DNA of 58,952 nt from UBA8524 sp964215915 (GTDB lineage Bacteria > Bacteroidota > Bacteroidia > UBA8524). The position numbers and the translations under genes are program-made. The notes beneath the pieces were generated by a model. It made no database searches and was not told where the DNA came from. It saw only the letters and a list, made by a program, of their open reading frames with translations. Positions 15,945 to 23,690 of the stretch are shown one piece after another (within the stretch, counting starts at the first letter, position 1; each line of letters starts with the position of its first letter). The stretch is from positions 1-58,952 of the forward strand of contig CAXPEB010000077.1 of assembly GCA_964215915.1 (NCBI GenBank), written 5' to 3'.

Positions 15945-18803
15945 ATGAAAAAGCTCCAGTCAATCCTTGTCGCCCTAATCCTCTTTTCAGGAGTCGCGTA
16001 TGCTCAGGATAGCAGCAAGGTAGCTACCGTTTTCGGGAAACTTACGGATGCTGCCGACGGCTCTGAACTCATCGGGGTGAATGTTATCATCAAAGGGACC
16101 ACCACCGGGGTCGCTACCAATGTAAACGGGGAATATGTGCTCAAGATCAAACCCGGCGAATACAATATCGAGTTCACCTATATCGGGTACGAAACCGTAT
16201 TGTATACCGGCGTGAAACTCACTGCCGGCGAAAACAAACGGATGGATGTGCAGATGCACGCCAGTACCGTCACTTTCGGGAAAGATGTGGTGGTGGTAGG
16301 AGAGAAGCCCCTGGTGGATACCGAGGTGCCCAAAACCGTTTCCACCATCGACCGCGACAAGCTGGAGGTACAACCGGTAAGGCAGATACAATCCATCATC
16401 AATACCCAGGCAGGTGTCATCAACAGCCCCAGCGGGGTGCATATCCGCGGAGGCCGTACCTATGAAACAGGCTTTATGATCGATGGAGTCAATGCCAAAG
16501 ACCCCTTGGCAGGTACCGGTTTCGGGATTGACATCGGTTCCAATGCCATAGATGATATTGACATCACCACAGGCGGAGTAGGTGCCGAATACGGCGATGC
16601 CACTACCGGTGTGGTCAATGCCAAAACCCGCTCCGGTTCCGATCAGTTTAAGGCCAGCTTCCTTGCTAAAAGGGATAATTTCGGCTTCAATAGGAACTGG
16701 AACTCTGTTTTCAATGAATCGTTGTACGAGCTGAGCCTGGGAGGTACCAGCAAATGGCTCAATAAAAAAACCGGCGACAAGCTGTATTACTTCACCTCCT
16801 TCCGCGCCTACAATTCCGACCTCTATACGCAAAATCCGCCTAACCGGCTTCGTTCCGGGTTATATGACGGGCTGTTCTGGTCACCCCGGCACGATAACCG
16901 TTGGTCGGCTATGCTTAGGCTCGACTACCAGATCAACGACCGGAGGAAATTGTCGATGACCTATAACCGCACCCTGGCGATCAACCAGGATGTGAACATG
17001 CTCCGGATCACCGGCAATGATCTGCCTTATACCCCCGGCTACCAGTTTGAGTTTGCCGAGCAGATGGATAATGCCAACACCTTTACGCATGATGCCAACC
17101 TGCTGATCCTGAACTACAGCGACGCTTCCCATAAGCGCTTTGCATACAACATCACCGCTTCCCGCTTTTTTGCCAGGCTTAGGGCCGATGCCAATGGCCG
17201 CGACTGGAGACCGGATGTGGTCGACTCCGAGCTGGACCCGCGTTCCATTGTGGTTCCTCCGGTGACCTACTACAACCCCAACGATACGGTGGTAGCTGTT
17301 AACCCGCCCTCAGGGCTGTATAACAACGGAGGGGTTGCTACACTCTGGCACGATCACTACATAGAAGAGTACGCTCTGAAATTCTCCGGGAACCTGTATT
17401 CCAAAGATGCCCTGAACCGACTCAATTTCGGAGCGGAGATCAAAATACAGGACCTGCAGTGGATCGATATCGGACGCCCCTGGGTGGGAGCCCCGATACA
17501 ACTGGCTGATGGCAGCTATACGCAGAGCTACCGCCTGGGCGAGTATTCCGAAATCTGGCGGGTAAAACCCTCCCGCGGAGGAGCCTGGGTTTCCGAGAAG
17601 ATCAAGTACAAAGGACTAATTGCCGAAGTTGGTGCCCGACTGGAATACTGGATGCCCGGCAAATACATCGATGATGCCATCAACGACCCGGAGGCACAAA
17701 TCCGTGATGAGATACGGGAAGAGTACAAACGTCAGACGCTGATGCTTTTCGGAAGAGGATTCAAATTCCGCTTCCTGCCAAAAATTGCTGCCAGCTTCCC
17801 TATCCGCGAAAACCAGGTGATGTACTTCAACTACGGCCACAGCACTATCCTTCCCCACCCTTCTTATGTGTATACGGGCCTCAACCCTTACTACTCCGAC
17901 CGCTCCACCATCAGCAGGCTCGGTAACCCGAATATTAATCCGGAAGTGAGCATTTCTTATGAGTTGGGGCTGAAGTCGCAGATCACGAATAATGACGCCC
18001 TCAATGTGGCTGCTTACTACCGCGACAACTACGATTTTGTGACCACAACCACCATCCTGGTGAAAGATGCCACCGGCAGAGAGGTGAACCGTTCCATGCG
18101 TATCAATTCCGATTATGCCCGCGTTCGCGGAGTGGAAGTGAGCTATATCAAACGGATCAAAAAATGGTTCAGCGGACAGGTATCCGTTTCGTATATGGTG
18201 GCTACCGGTCAGTCGGCTTCCGCATCCGAAAGCCTCAAAGAAATTCTGAACAACGGAGCCCGGGAAGACACCAAAGAGTTTGCGCTGCCATGGAGTTCTC
18301 CCTGGGATATCAAAGGCAATGCACTTTTCACCCTCAACCAGGAGAACGGTCTCTGGGGCAAGAAGTGGCTGAACAAGATGAGCTGCTACCTGGAATTTGT
18401 GTACCGCTCCGGAAGAAGATATACCCCTTACTATTACAACGGCACGGAACCCGAAACCGGGCGACCTGTCTATATTCAGGTGCAGGGAGCAGAGAACCGC
18501 TACTCTGCCATCGGGCAAAATACCTGGTGGGTAGACCTGAGCTACAAAAAGTGGTGGAATATCAATAAGGTATCGGTTGCCTGGACCATTGAGATCACCA
18601 ACCTGCTCAATATCAAAAATCCCGTAAGGATCAATCCCGTTACCGGGAAAGCCTGGGAATCCGGAGATCCGGTGCCAACTGAGTGGCGTGACCCCTCTTA
18701 CCTGGATCCGCGTGATTCCCGCTCCTACGGTCTTCCTCCCAATGACCCTAGCCGCTACATGCAGCAAAGGCATTTTCTTACCGGCATCCAGGTGAAGTTC
18801 TGA
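15945..18803 (+). CDS. TonB-dependent receptor with carboxypeptidase-regulatory domain
   Basis: The outer-membrane active transporter has about 952 residues. It has a signal peptide (KKLQSILVALILFSGVAYAQ), a carboxypeptidase-regulatory-like domain (about 30-115, with GELIGVNVIIKG-type strand order), a plug domain (IINTQAGVINSPSGVHIRGG, then TGGVGAEYGDATTGVVNAKT) and a 22-strand-type barrel ending in QVKF. The frame allows GTG 15933, but ATG 15945 gives the better signal peptide. No SusD partner follows, so it is not a SusCD polysaccharide pair. The substrate is unknown. TATTTTCG at 15926-15933 may be its -7 element. Confidence 0.95.
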   Translation: MKKLQSILVALILFSGVAYAQDSSKVATVFGKLTDAADGSELIGVNVIIKGTTTGVATNVNGEYVLKIKPGEYNIEFTYIGYETVLYTGVKLTAGENKRMDVQMHASTVTFGKDVVVVGEKPLVDTEVPKTVSTIDRDKLEVQPVRQIQSIINTQAGVINSPSGVHIRGGRTYETGFMIDGVNAKDPLAGTGFGIDIGSNAIDDIDITTGGVGAEYGDATTGVVNAKTRSGSDQFKASFLAKRDNFGFNRNWNSVFNESLYELSLGGTSKWLNKKTGDKLYYFTSFRAYNSDLYTQNPPNRLRSGLYDGLFWSPRHDNRWSAMLRLDYQINDRRKLSMTYNRTLAINQDVNMLRITGNDLPYTPGYQFEFAEQMDNANTFTHDANLLILNYSDASHKRFAYNITASRFFARLRADANGRDWRPDVVDSELDPRSIVVPPVTYYNPNDTVVAVNPPSGLYNNGGVATLWHDHYIEEYALKFSGNLYSKDALNRLNFGAEIKIQDLQWIDIGRPWVGAPIQLADGSYTQSYRLGEYSEIWRVKPSRGGAWVSEKIKYKGLIAEVGARLEYWMPGKYIDDAINDPEAQIRDEIREEYKRQTLMLFGRGFKFRFLPKIAASFPIRENQVMYFNYGHSTILPHPSYVYTGLNPYYSDRSTISRLGNPNINPEVSISYELGLKSQITNNDALNVAAYYRDNYDFVTTTTILVKDATGREVNRSMRINSDYARVRGVEVSYIKRIKKWFSGQVSVSYMVATGQSASASESLKEILNNGAREDTKEFALPWSSPWDIKGNALFTLNQENGLWGKKWLNKMSCYLEFVYRSGRRYTPYYYNGTEPETGRPVYIQVQGAENRYSAIGQNTWWVDLSYKKWWNINKVSVAWTIEITNLLNIKNPVRINPVTGKAWESGDPVPTEWRDPSYLDPRDSRSYGLPPNDPSRYMQQRHFLTGIQVKF

Positions 18804-18890
18804 TCGTACCGGTTAGGTATTTCGTTTTACTGAAAGACGTTCTGTTTCCAGTTTGTGCTTCCTACCCGGAGCAAATTGTTATCCCTTCAC

Positions 18891-18898
18891 TACCTTTG
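18891..18898 (+). promoter_or_regulatory. -7 element for rlmN, predicted nearly leaderless
   Basis: TACCTTTG matches the Bacteroidota -7 consensus TAnnTTTG and ends only seven bases before the rlmN ATG. With transcription normally starting six to seven bases past the element, the mRNA would begin at or within one to two bases of the start codon. No convincing TTG lies at the -33 position. Confidence 0.55.
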
Positions 18899-18905
18899 CA
18901 GTTCC

Positions 18906-19946
18906 ATGTCGGATGCAAAGATCCATATACGCTCCCTTAAGCCCGAGGAACTAAGTGCTCAACTCACGGAACTCGGGGAGAAGCCCTTTCGTGCCAAACA
19001 GGTGTACGAGTGGTTATGGAAGAAATCTGCCCATTCTTTTGACGAGATGACCAACCTGAGCAAAGACCTGCGGGCTTTGCTTGAAACACGTTATGAAATT
19101 CGTCCGGTAACCGTGGCTACCAGTCAGGTCAGCCGCGACCGTACCATCAAGTTCGGGTTTCGTCTGTATGACGGTCATCTGGTGGAAGGAGTATTAATCC
19201 CTTCGGGGGATCGGATGACGGCCTGTGTTTCCTCCCAGGTAGGCTGCAGCCTGAGCTGTAAATTCTGTGCAACAGGTTATATGGAGAGAAAGCGGAACCT
19301 GACGGGTGACGAGATCTACGACCAGGTGGTATTGATCAACCGTACCGCGATGGCCGAGTACGGGAAACCGCTCAGCAATATCGTGTACATGGGAATGGGA
19401 GAACCCCTCCTGAATTATTCCGGCATGATGAATTCCGTAGAGCGCATCACCGCTCCCGATGGCTTGGGTATGAGTCCGCAGCGTATTACCGTATCAACGG
19501 CAGGGGTGGCCAAGATGATCAAAAAACTCGCGGATGACCAGGTGAGGTTTAACCTGGCGCTTTCCCTGCATGCTGCCAATGACGACAAGCGCAATGAGAT
19601 CATGCCCATTAACGAGAGCAACTCATTGGATGCTCTCGCGGAAGCCCTGCACTATTTTTATGAAAAGACCGGTACCCGCGTCACCTTCGAATATATTGTT
19701 TTCAATGAATTCAATGACCACGAGAGCGATGCTGAGGAGTTGTACCGCTTCTGGAAAAGGGTGCCCAGCAAGATCAATATCATCGAATACAACCCGATTG
19801 AGTTTGCGGACTTTGTCAATACTTCAGACGAAAAACTCGATGCCTTCATTGATTACCTGGAACGGCATAAGGTGATCGTGAACGTGCGAAGAAGCCGGGG
19901 TAAGGATATTGATGCGGCCTGCGGGCAGCTGGCAGTTAAAAATTAA
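18906..19946 (+). CDS. rlmN: 23S rRNA (adenine2503-C2)/tRNA A37 methyltransferase
   Basis: This radical SAM enzyme methylates C2 of A2503 in 23S rRNA and A37 in some tRNAs. The [4Fe-4S] cluster motif CxxxCxxC is Cys114, Cys118 and Cys121 in VGCSLSCKFCATGY. Other landmarks are YMGMGEPLLNY, ITVSTAGV, LALSLHAAND and the C-terminal Cys in AACGQL that carries the methyl intermediate. The 346-residue length from ATG 18906 is normal; the frame reaches 18855, but the -7 promoter element at 18891 excludes that start. Cfr-type resistance is unlikely because the motifs match RlmN. Confidence 0.96.
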   Translation: MSDAKIHIRSLKPEELSAQLTELGEKPFRAKQVYEWLWKKSAHSFDEMTNLSKDLRALLETRYEIRPVTVATSQVSRDRTIKFGFRLYDGHLVEGVLIPSGDRMTACVSSQVGCSLSCKFCATGYMERKRNLTGDEIYDQVVLINRTAMAEYGKPLSNIVYMGMGEPLLNYSGMMNSVERITAPDGLGMSPQRITVSTAGVAKMIKKLADDQVRFNLALSLHAANDDKRNEIMPINESNSLDALAEALHYFYEKTGTRVTFEYIVFNEFNDHESDAEELYRFWKRVPSKINIIEYNPIEFADFVNTSDEKLDAFIDYLERHKVIVNVRRSRGKDIDAACGQLAVKN

Positions 19947-19974
19947 CGAAAAGATAAAGGGCTGGGATGCAGGT

Positions 19975-20613
19975 CTATTTTCCCCAGCTTTCCGGCGCTT
20001 TTCTCCATTCCGAAAGGTCTGCGACGTCGCTTTCCTCCACATATCCTCCGGCAACCGCAGTATCAATCAGTACGTTATAATTGCTCAGGGCAAACCAGGG
20101 ACAAGAGGCATTGCGGAAATTTTCTTCGGCGATAGGGAATCCATACGTAAAGATGGCTGCCAGGCCGATCACTTCAAGCCCCATCTCCCGAAGCACTTCT
20201 ACGGCTTTCAGGCTGCTTTTTCCCGTGGAGATGAGGTCTTCGAGCACTACCACACGGGTTCCGGGTTTCAGGTCTCCCTCCAGCTGGTTTTTTCTACCGT
20301 GGCTTTTGGGTTCCGGACGAACATAAGCAGCAGGCAGTCCCATTTCTTCTGCAACCAGTGCCCCCTGTGGGATACCGGCCGTTGCTACGCCGACAATGGC
20401 TTCCGCGTTCGGGTATTCCCGGCGAATCCTTTCTGCCAGCGCCTTTTTGATGTCGCTGCGGATGGCTGGATAAGACAAACTAACCCGGTTGTCACAGTAT
20501 ATCGGACTTTTCCATCCGGAAGCCCAGGTGAACGGTTCTCTGGGTTGCAGCTTAATCGCTTTGATTTGAAGCAGATATTCTGCTATTTTCGCGGCATCAA
20601 TCGGTTCCTGCAT
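19975..20613 (-). CDS. pyrE: Orotate phosphoribosyltransferase
   Basis: It converts orotate and PRPP to OMP in pyrimidine synthesis. The 212-residue protein has the N-terminal FTWASGWKSPIYCDNR substrate region, AIVGVATAGIPQGALVAEE, the flexible loop RPEPKSHGRKNQLEG, and the PRPP-binding motif VVVLEDLISTGKSS. ATG 20613 (MQEPIDAAK) is chosen because a perfect -7 element lies just upstream. It is divergent from the Nudix gene with only ten bases between the two start codons. pyrE's 3' end faces rlmN, 28 bases apart. Confidence 0.95.
   Translation of the reverse strand: MQEPIDAAKIAEYLLQIKAIKLQPREPFTWASGWKSPIYCDNRVSLSYPAIRSDIKKALAERIRREYPNAEAIVGVATAGIPQGALVAEEMGLPAAYVRPEPKSHGRKNQLEGDLKPGTRVVVLEDLISTGKSSLKAVEVLREMGLEVIGLAAIFTYGFPIAEENFRNASCPWFALSNYNVLIDTAVAGGYVEESDVADLSEWRKAPESWGK
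20560..20591 (+). promoter_or_regulatory. Promoter for the Nudix gene inside pyrE
   Basis: TTTG (20560-20563), 20 bases, then TATTTTCG (20584-20591), a near-consensus Bacteroidota promoter. It lies wholly within the 5' coding end of pyrE. Predicted start is near 20598, giving a leader of about 26 bases. A small dyad, GCAGA-TAT-TCTGC (20571-20583), sits between the two elements but is also pyrE coding sequence. Confidence 0.5.
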
Positions 20614-20620
20614 AGCGCGG

Positions 20621-20628
20621 CAAATGTA
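20621..20628 (-). promoter_or_regulatory. -7 element for pyrE overlapping the Nudix start codon
   Basis: On the minus strand this octamer reads TACATTTG, a perfect TAnnTTTG. It ends seven bases before the pyrE ATG, so pyrE mRNA should be nearly leaderless. The same bases contain the ATG (20624-20626) of the divergent Nudix gene. No TTG was found at the expected -33 distance. Confidence 0.6.
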
Positions 20629-21238
20629 TAAAATATTCATCAACGAGTACCCGTTGGTTATCACCGACAATGAGCAGGACTTTTTTGAGGGCGGAAATTA
20701 CCGTATGGTCGATGACACGCCCGAAGCTATCGCTACAGCAATAGAAACACTGGAGAAATCGGTAAAGCTCTCAGCACCATTCGGATTGATGGTTATGTGT
20801 GAGGATGCTAACCGGACCTTTGCGGCTTTTTCAAAACCTTATGAGAAGATTACGGCGGCAGGTGGACTGGTTTATAATGAAAAAGCAGAACTGCTGCTGA
20901 TACTCCGCCAGGGGAAATGGGACCTGCCTAAAGGAAAAGTGGACGAAGGGGAGACGATTCCCGAAGCTGCTGTCAGGGAAGTTCAGGAAGAGTGCTCTAT
21001 CGACCGCATACAGCTTGGGCCTTTGCTCACGCAAACCTTCCATACCTATATACTCGACAACCGAAAGGTGTTAAAAACCACGCATTGGTACCGCATGCTG
21101 GCTAAAGATTACCGCAGAATGAGTCCGCAACTGGAGGAGAATATCACCGAGCTGAAATGGTTCAACCCGGAGGAGCTTGATCTCCAGTCACTCGACACCT
21201 ACAATTCCATACGCGAATTGCTCCGGGAAAATCGCTAA
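20624..21238 (+). CDS. Nudix hydrolase
   Basis: The 204-residue protein has an N-terminal region of about 75 residues and a Nudix fold. The Nudix box runs from Gly104 to Ile126 (GKVDEGE, then REVQEECSI at 118-126) and matches Gx5Ex7REUxEExGU except that the last Gly is Ser. Catalytic glutamates for metal binding are retained. The substrate, a nucleoside diphosphate-X compound, cannot be inferred. It is divergent from pyrE with interlocked promoters; whether the two share regulation is open. Its stop is two bases from the convergent coaD stop. Confidence 0.9.
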   Translation: MYKIFINEYPLVITDNEQDFFEGGNYRMVDDTPEAIATAIETLEKSVKLSAPFGLMVMCEDANRTFAAFSKPYEKITAAGGLVYNEKAELLLILRQGKWDLPKGKVDEGETIPEAAVREVQEECSIDRIQLGPLLTQTFHTYILDNRKVLKTTHWYRMLAKDYRRMSPQLEENITELKWFNPEELDLQSLDTYNSIRELLRENR

Positions 21239-21240
21239 GA

Positions 21241-21708
21241 TTACTTCACGTGTTCCACACGCACGGCTTCGGGAACGAAGGGTTTGTAGTCGCCACCTTT
21301 GATAATCACGTCGCGTACTATCTTAGAGCTGATCGGGGTATATGCCGGGGTTGCTATGATAAATACGGTTTCGATATCCGGGTTCAGACCTTTATTGACC
21401 TGCGAGATCTGGAACTCATATTCGAAATCCGTAACGGAACGCAATCCCCGAAGGATAAAGCCAGCTCCTTTGTACCGGGCGAAATCCACCGTAAGGCCGG
21501 GATAATGGTCAACGGAAACTTTGGGTTCATCCTGGAAGATCTCCCTGATCCAGTTCAGGCGGGTATCCAGCTCGAACAGGTGGGTTTTGTCGTTGTTTCT
21601 TCCCACACCGATAACGATCTCGTCAAAAAGGGGAAGCGCTCTGCGTACAATGTCCACATGTCCGATGGTGATAGGATCGAATGTTCCGGGAAATACTGCT
21701 TTTCTCAT
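21241..21708 (-). CDS. coaD: Phosphopantetheine adenylyltransferase
   Basis: It catalyses the fourth step of coenzyme A synthesis (4'-phosphopantetheine plus ATP to dephospho-CoA). The nucleotidyltransferase signature is AVFPGTFDPITIGHVDIV, with the TxGH-type motif, and the second signature is ISSKIVRDVIIKGGD near the C-terminus. GFILRGLRSVTDFEYE matches the CoaD core. The length from ATG 21708 is 155 residues, as usual; the frame to 21819 would overlap rsmD and is rejected. It is the last gene of the rsmD operon, although a TACTTTTG element at 21724-21731 may give it its own start. Confidence 0.97.
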   Translation of the reverse strand: MRKAVFPGTFDPITIGHVDIVRRALPLFDEIVIGVGRNNDKTHLFELDTRLNWIREIFQDEPKVSVDHYPGLTVDFARYKGAGFILRGLRSVTDFEYEFQISQVNKGLNPDIETVFIIATPAYTPISSKIVRDVIIKGGDYKPFVPEAVRVEHVK

Positions 21709-21733
21709 GCTTTGCCTTTGCTTCAAAAGTAGC

Positions 21734-22264
21734 TCATTTTTGGTAAAAGCTGAAGGCACTTTGCCCGTATACCCGGCGGTCTTCCAGTTGTTCGGTCCCT
21801 GGCTCGAACTGTACGGCATGTTCCAGGATGAGCAGGCCTCCGGGTTCGAGGATCTCTCCAGAAAGGATGCGGTCCTTCATATCGGAGGTGCCGTTCCATC
21901 CGTAGGGCGGATCGGCAAAGATGAGGGAATAGCTTTCCCGGCAGCGTTTCAGGAAGGGCATCACTCCTGAGCGAAAGGCCTTTCCCTGTTCGTAACCCAG
22001 TTTAGCAAAGGTTTCATTGATAAAGGGTGCCGCAGCAGCGTGCTGGTCTACGGCATGCACCAGGGTTGCGCCCCTGGAGGCAAACTCGTATGCCATATTT
22101 CCCGTTCCGCTGAACAAGTCCAGCACCCGTTGTTCCTCCAGGTTTAGCCTGTTTTGCAGGATATTGAATAATGATTCCTTGGAGCGGTCTGTAGTTGGAC
22201 GAGCGGGGATATTCTTCGGGGCATGAATGCTGTGTCCGCGAAATTTTCCGGAGACAATTCTCAT
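21734..22264 (-). CDS. rsmD: 16S rRNA (guanine966-N2)-methyltransferase
   Basis: This Rossmann methyltransferase acts on G966 in the 30S subunit. It has the N-terminal MRIVSGKFRG, then RPTTDRSKESLFNIL, the SAM motif VLDLFSGTGNMAYEFASRGA, and the catalytic DPPYGWNGTSD. The length of 176 residues is normal. It overlaps the DUF3822 gene by ATGA, so translation is coupled, and is followed by coaD. The rsmD-coaD neighbourhood is conserved widely in bacteria. Confidence 0.95.
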   Translation of the reverse strand: MRIVSGKFRGHSIHAPKNIPARPTTDRSKESLFNILQNRLNLEEQRVLDLFSGTGNMAYEFASRGATLVHAVDQHAAAAPFINETFAKLGYEQGKAFRSGVMPFLKRCRESYSLIFADPPYGWNGTSDMKDRILSGEILEPGGLLILEHAVQFEPGTEQLEDRRVYGQSAFSFYQK

Positions 22265-23013
22265 AGCAGGTTAAGCAGGAGGGGCATATGTTCCGGGTAA
22301 GGTTTAAGTGCTTCGGGTACAGGTACCCTTACAATTTTCACTTTCCGGATATAGGTATCGAGCAGCTGGAATACCGGGCTTTGTGAGGATGTGCCCAGTA
22401 GATGGATGGTTGCGTTTTCACGATTGATCTGCAGCCGTTCCATGGCATTAAGCACATGGTAGGCAGCTTCCGTATCGTTGCTGAAAGGAAAGCTTTGCAT
22501 CACCTGCAGGCGGCCATGTTCGGCAAGGTAGAATTCCAGGTACTTGTCGTGGAGGATCACCAGGGCTTCGTTTTCCAGGGTGCCATCCAGGTACCAGCTC
22601 AGCAAACGGGAACTCAGGTGCCGGTGTGTGGCATTTGGGAAACGGTTACGAACCGTATAGTAAAGAGATTCCTGAACGGGGTAAAGCAGTTGTTTTTCCG
22701 CATCTACCGCATCATAACGCAGCTGTTCCTGGTGGGCGGTGCGGAAGGAATGACGGGCAAGTGCAGCGGCATTGCCGGATTCGGCCAGCTCTTTGGGTAC
22801 CAGGCTGTAGCGGTCTCCCGACCACAGAATCTCCACCTGGTCATAACTTCTTTTCAGCCATTCGTCGGAACGGAACCAGTCCAGGAGTTCATTATCTCCT
22901 CCCCCCGATTCGCTGACGCTGAAGCGGATCAGCTGCCGTTCGCGGGCATAGACCGTGTATGAAAACAAATTGCTCCTGATGCAGACATCAAGAGCAAGCT
23001 GTTTGCCTTCCAC
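22261..23013 (-). CDS. DUF3822 family protein
   Basis: The 250-residue protein has no signal peptide. It carries the features of the Bacteroidota family DUF3822: an N-terminal FSYTVYARERQLIRF, a middle EALVILHDKYLEFYLAEHGRLQVMQSFPF strand set resembling actin-like ATPase folds, and IHLLGTSS. The family is almost always next to rsmD, as here, and its function is unknown. GTG 23013 is the only common start codon in the right place; sequence upstream stays open without ATG, so a non-standard start is possible. It overlaps rsmD by four bases. Confidence 0.8.
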   Translation of the reverse strand: MEGKQLALDVCIRSNLFSYTVYARERQLIRFSVSESGGGDNELLDWFRSDEWLKRSYDQVEILWSGDRYSLVPKELAESGNAAALARHSFRTAHQEQLRYDAVDAEKQLLYPVQESLYYTVRNRFPNATHRHLSSRLLSWYLDGTLENEALVILHDKYLEFYLAEHGRLQVMQSFPFSNDTEAAYHVLNAMERLQINRENATIHLLGTSSQSPVFQLLDTYIRKVKIVRVPVPEALKPYPEHMPLLLNLL

Positions 23014-23056
23014 CTGGTCGGGTGTCAGGGTGTTATAGTTAACCAGTTCTTTCAGA

Positions 23057-23587
23057 TCATTCCCAGTTACCGCTGTACACCGGTTGGGTAATATCGCCGA
23101 GTGTCAGCGCACGTTTCGGATTATACGGATCCGGATCCTGAACCTGGAATACCGGAACATTGGTACCATTCACTTCGATCACAGAAGCTTCCAAATCGAA
23201 TTTAGCGCCGTCTTTGTTAAAAGGTACATAAGGCAGGCTGTCGAGCTTCACTTCTTTGGACGGGAATGCATATTTCACCAGTTTGATGTACGAGGTGTCG
23301 TAACTCATCACGGAAGTGGAATCTTCCGGATCCCCGGTCACTTTGATTACGGGCCAGTCCTGGTTGCGCATGCTGTAAATCAGGCTGTCGAAGGAACTGG
23401 CAAATTTCCCGTTAAGATCGCGGTAAGCGAACTGTGCCGACTTGATGTCTTCCAGTCGTTCGATGATCTGGCTTTCGATCATTTCAATTTTTTTCTGCTC
23501 CCGTATGGGTTTGGCGATGGACTCAAAGAGCAGGTAAGCCAATCCGATGATGACGATAGGAAGTATGATTCTCAGAGCTTTTTCCAT
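23057..23587 (-). CDS. Membrane-anchored hypothetical protein, first gene of rsmD operon
   Basis: The 176-residue protein has one N-terminal membrane helix (LRIILPIVIIGLAYLLF), a short coiled coil (EQKKIEMIESQIIERL), and a periplasmic part with the pilin-like feature DIKSAQFAYRDLNGKFASSFDSL. That segment resembles Bacteroidota proteins that look like type IV pilin/pseudopilin N-termini without a cleavage motif. Function is not recognised. It precedes DUF3822, rsmD and coaD on the same strand and is probably co-transcribed. Confidence 0.7.
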   Translation of the reverse strand: MEKALRIILPIVIIGLAYLLFESIAKPIREQKKIEMIESQIIERLEDIKSAQFAYRDLNGKFASSFDSLIYSMRNQDWPVIKVTGDPEDSTSVMSYDTSYIKLVKYAFPSKEVKLDSLPYVPFNKDGAKFDLEASVIEVNGTNVPVFQVQDPDPYNPKRALTLGDITQPVYSGNWE

Positions 23588-23690
23588 GAAGCTAGCTTTT
23601 GCGCAATTATAACAATTTTCTGTGGTATGAAGGTAAAGCAGGCCTTCTGTACCCGGAGATTTAACGTGGAGTCCTTTCCTTCGGTTGGAA

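Noticed and set aside
15945..18803. SusC of a polysaccharide utilisation locus
   Set aside because: No SusD-like lipoprotein or glycan-degrading enzymes follow; the next gene is rlmN.
19947..19990. Bidirectional terminator between rlmN and pyrE (GCTGGG/CCCAGC)
   Set aside because: The stem is short, the loop is 16 bases, one arm lies in the pyrE 3' coding end, and there is no clear T-run.
20571..20583. Operator-like palindrome GCAGA-TAT-TCTGC between promoter elements of the Nudix gene
   Set aside because: The arms are only 5 bp and the bases encode conserved-looking pyrE residues, so a chance dyad is likely.
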